From NCBI GenBank assembly GCA_905205065.1, contig CAJLCI010000035.1, forward strand, positions 1 through 24,155: 24,155 nt of DNA. The letters are read 5' to 3'. This stretch comes from an uncultured Eubacteriales bacterium (lineage in GTDB: Bacteria > Bacillota > Clostridia > Oscillospirales > CAG-272). Shown here piece by piece: positions 23,405-24,155 of the stretch. Within the stretch, counting starts at the first letter, position 1; the number at the start of each line of letters is the position of its first letter. The position numbers were made by a program, and so were the translations under genes. The notes beneath the pieces were generated by a model. It ran no database searches. It was given only the letters and a program-made list of their open reading frames with translations, and was not told where the DNA came from.

Positions 23405-23468
23405 ATTTTAACAGCATAAAGATTAAATTGGGATTAGCAGAATTTACAGCGTATTAAAACTATATTAA
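23405..23468 (-). promoter_or_regulatory. Candidate KdpE-controlled promoter of kdpFABC
   Basis: On the minus strand TTAATA occurs twice with 11-base spacing (forward TATTAA at 23452-23457 and 23463-23468), one helical turn, as is typical for sites of OmpR-family regulators such as KdpE. About 45 bases downstream lies TAAAAT (23405-23410) as a possible -10 without a recognisable -35, which would fit an activator-dependent promoter. This is pattern-based only. Confidence 0.35.
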
Positions 23469-23473
23469 GGCGC

Positions 23474-23667
23474 TTACAGCCACCCGAAAATCAAAGCAAT
23501 AGGAACCGTAATAATTACGGTGAAGAAAAACACGGCAACGAGAACACAAATCGGCATACCGATAAATACCGCAAAAAGGACAGATACGGATGCTTGAATG
23601 CGAAATGCTCCGCACGTGCTTCAATGCGCTTATCAAATTCGTGTATAGCTTTAAATATGGCTGACAT
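23474..23667 (-). pseudogene. Frameshifted small membrane protein gene leading the kdp operon
   Basis: An ATG at 23667 with a strong ribosome binding site (AAGGAGGGATTAAAT) opens a frame reading MSAIFKAIHEFDKRIEARAE and then HFAFKHPYLSF. At a run of five A on the plus strand (23573-23577) the sensible reading moves by one base, and the continuing frame reads AVFIGMPICVLVAVFFFTVI then ITVPIALIFGWL and a stop at 23474. The span of 194 bases is one short of a multiple of three. With one more T in the coding strand the product would be 64 residues: a charged amphipathic start and a hydrophobic C-terminal half able to cross the membrane. Without it, translation gives 50 residues with a non-hydrophobic end. 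It lies 90 bases before kdpF in the same direction, so a Kdp-associated role is inferred. Family unknown to me. Confidence 0.7.
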
Positions 23668-23826
23668 ATTTAATCCCTCCTTACGCTAACAGAATAGCAC
23701 AGGAGAAATAAAAACGGGAAAAAGATATGCCATACTTGTTCGTGAAGAGTTCAGTTGCCTTGAATTTATCATGAACAGGGACACGATCAACTGGATTCTG
23801 AAAAAACTGAATACAGGAGGTCGAAT

Positions 23827-24155
23827 ATGGAGCATTTACCAAAGAAAATCCATCAAAACGGCATCAGCTACACGCTGGTGGGAGACTACTACATCCCCGA
23901 TCTGAAGCTGCCGGAGGAAAGCCGCCCTATTGGACGGTGGGGCCGGATGCACAAAGCGTTTCTGCAAGAACACCGGCCCGGCCAGTACAATGCACTGCTT
24001 CTGTCGGGAAAACTCTGGACATATCTTGCTGACCTGAACGAACAGGCCGCTGACCGGCTGGCGTGTATCGTCTCGCAGATGCAGGAGGCGGAGGGTGTCA
24101 CCGAGGAACTGAAAGCCCGTGACCAGCTTGCGTGGGTCGGGGGCATGAACAGCAT
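23827..24155 (+). CDS. tnpV: TnpV-type transposon-encoded protein (copy 2, cut by the window end)
   Basis: An open frame from the ATG at 23827 (ribosome binding site ACAGGAGG) to the window edge gives 109 residues, and the stop lies outside. It matches copy 1 in order: GDYYIPDLKLPEE with GDYYLPCLKLPEG, IGRWGRMHKAFLQEH with VGLWGQRHLQYIKQN, LLLSGKLWTYLADLNEQA with LLTSGKLNGYLSDIDKQA, and EGVTEELKARDQLAWV with EGVTEKLKADNQMKWV. The DNA is clearly richer in G and C than copy 1 and than the kdp genes, so it is not a recent duplicate and probably came from a different element. A long frame on the opposite strand is a shadow of this gene. Confidence 0.85.
   Translation, partial: MEHLPKKIHQNGISYTLVGDYYIPDLKLPEESRPIGRWGRMHKAFLQEHRPGQYNALLLSGKLWTYLADLNEQAADRLACIVSQMQEAEGVTEELKARDQLAWVGGMNS

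Noticed and set aside
23384..23480. Cyclic-di-AMP (ydaO) riboswitch ahead of kdpF
   Set aside because: The space is too short and none of the conserved helices or the terminator is visible.
23573..23577. Programmed -1 frameshift site in the small kdp gene
   Set aside because: The site reads C TTT TTG in the zero frame, which does not meet the X XXY YYZ pattern, and no strong downstream stem or pseudoknot is evident. A homopolymer indel is simpler.
23889..24155. 88-codon minus-strand frame at the right edge
   Set aside because: The plus strand of the same interval encodes a TnpV homologue with a ribosome binding site; the minus frame is its shadow.

Overview
The window reads as a chromosomal segment of an endospore-forming, Gram-positive member of the class Clostridia. 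The evidence is the sporulation genes yqfC, yqfD and ylbJ, a C-terminally zinc-site-bearing ProS, SmpB next to tmRNA, TnpV-type mobile-element proteins, and consensus sigma-A promoters. Species cannot be named from the sequence alone.

Region 1 (1-9100, minus strand) is core chromosome. In transcription order it holds yqfC, yqfD, phoH, ybeY, prfA, sua5 (tsaC-type), proS and rodA, covering sporulation, RNA maturation, translation and cell-wall elongation. It ends in a rho-independent terminator at 160-202. Region 2 (9208-13024, plus strand) holds ylbJ, an uncharacterised Cys-motif protein, smpB and ssrA (tmRNA). The intergenic spaces of regions 1 and 2 are unusually rich in short tandem repeats. 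At least three of the arrays end in a related tail with a predicted hairpin and look like one dispersed repeat family.

Region 3 (13025-24155) begins directly at the 3' end of tmRNA, a classic integration hotspot, and looks acquired. Two divergent tnpV genes, both on the plus strand, flank a minus-strand potassium-uptake block. That block is a frameshifted small membrane-protein gene, then kdpF, kdpA, kdpB, kdpC, a truncated CBS-domain gene fused to a LysR-type remnant, then (from its own promoter) a CorA-family gene, kdpD and kdpE. KdpFABC is the ATP-driven high-affinity K+ pump. KdpD/KdpE is its sensor kinase and response regulator. The KdpD USP domain carries a near-exact match to the SxS-x20-FTAxY motif described for cyclic-di-AMP binding.

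No complete integrase or transposase, no CRISPR array and no riboswitch were recognised. The points most worth following are the repeat family, the tnpV-flanked kdp island at ssrA, the homopolymer frameshift in the kdp-leading small gene, the CBS/LysR junction, and a consensus promoter at 11651-11679 with no convincing gene immediately behind it.
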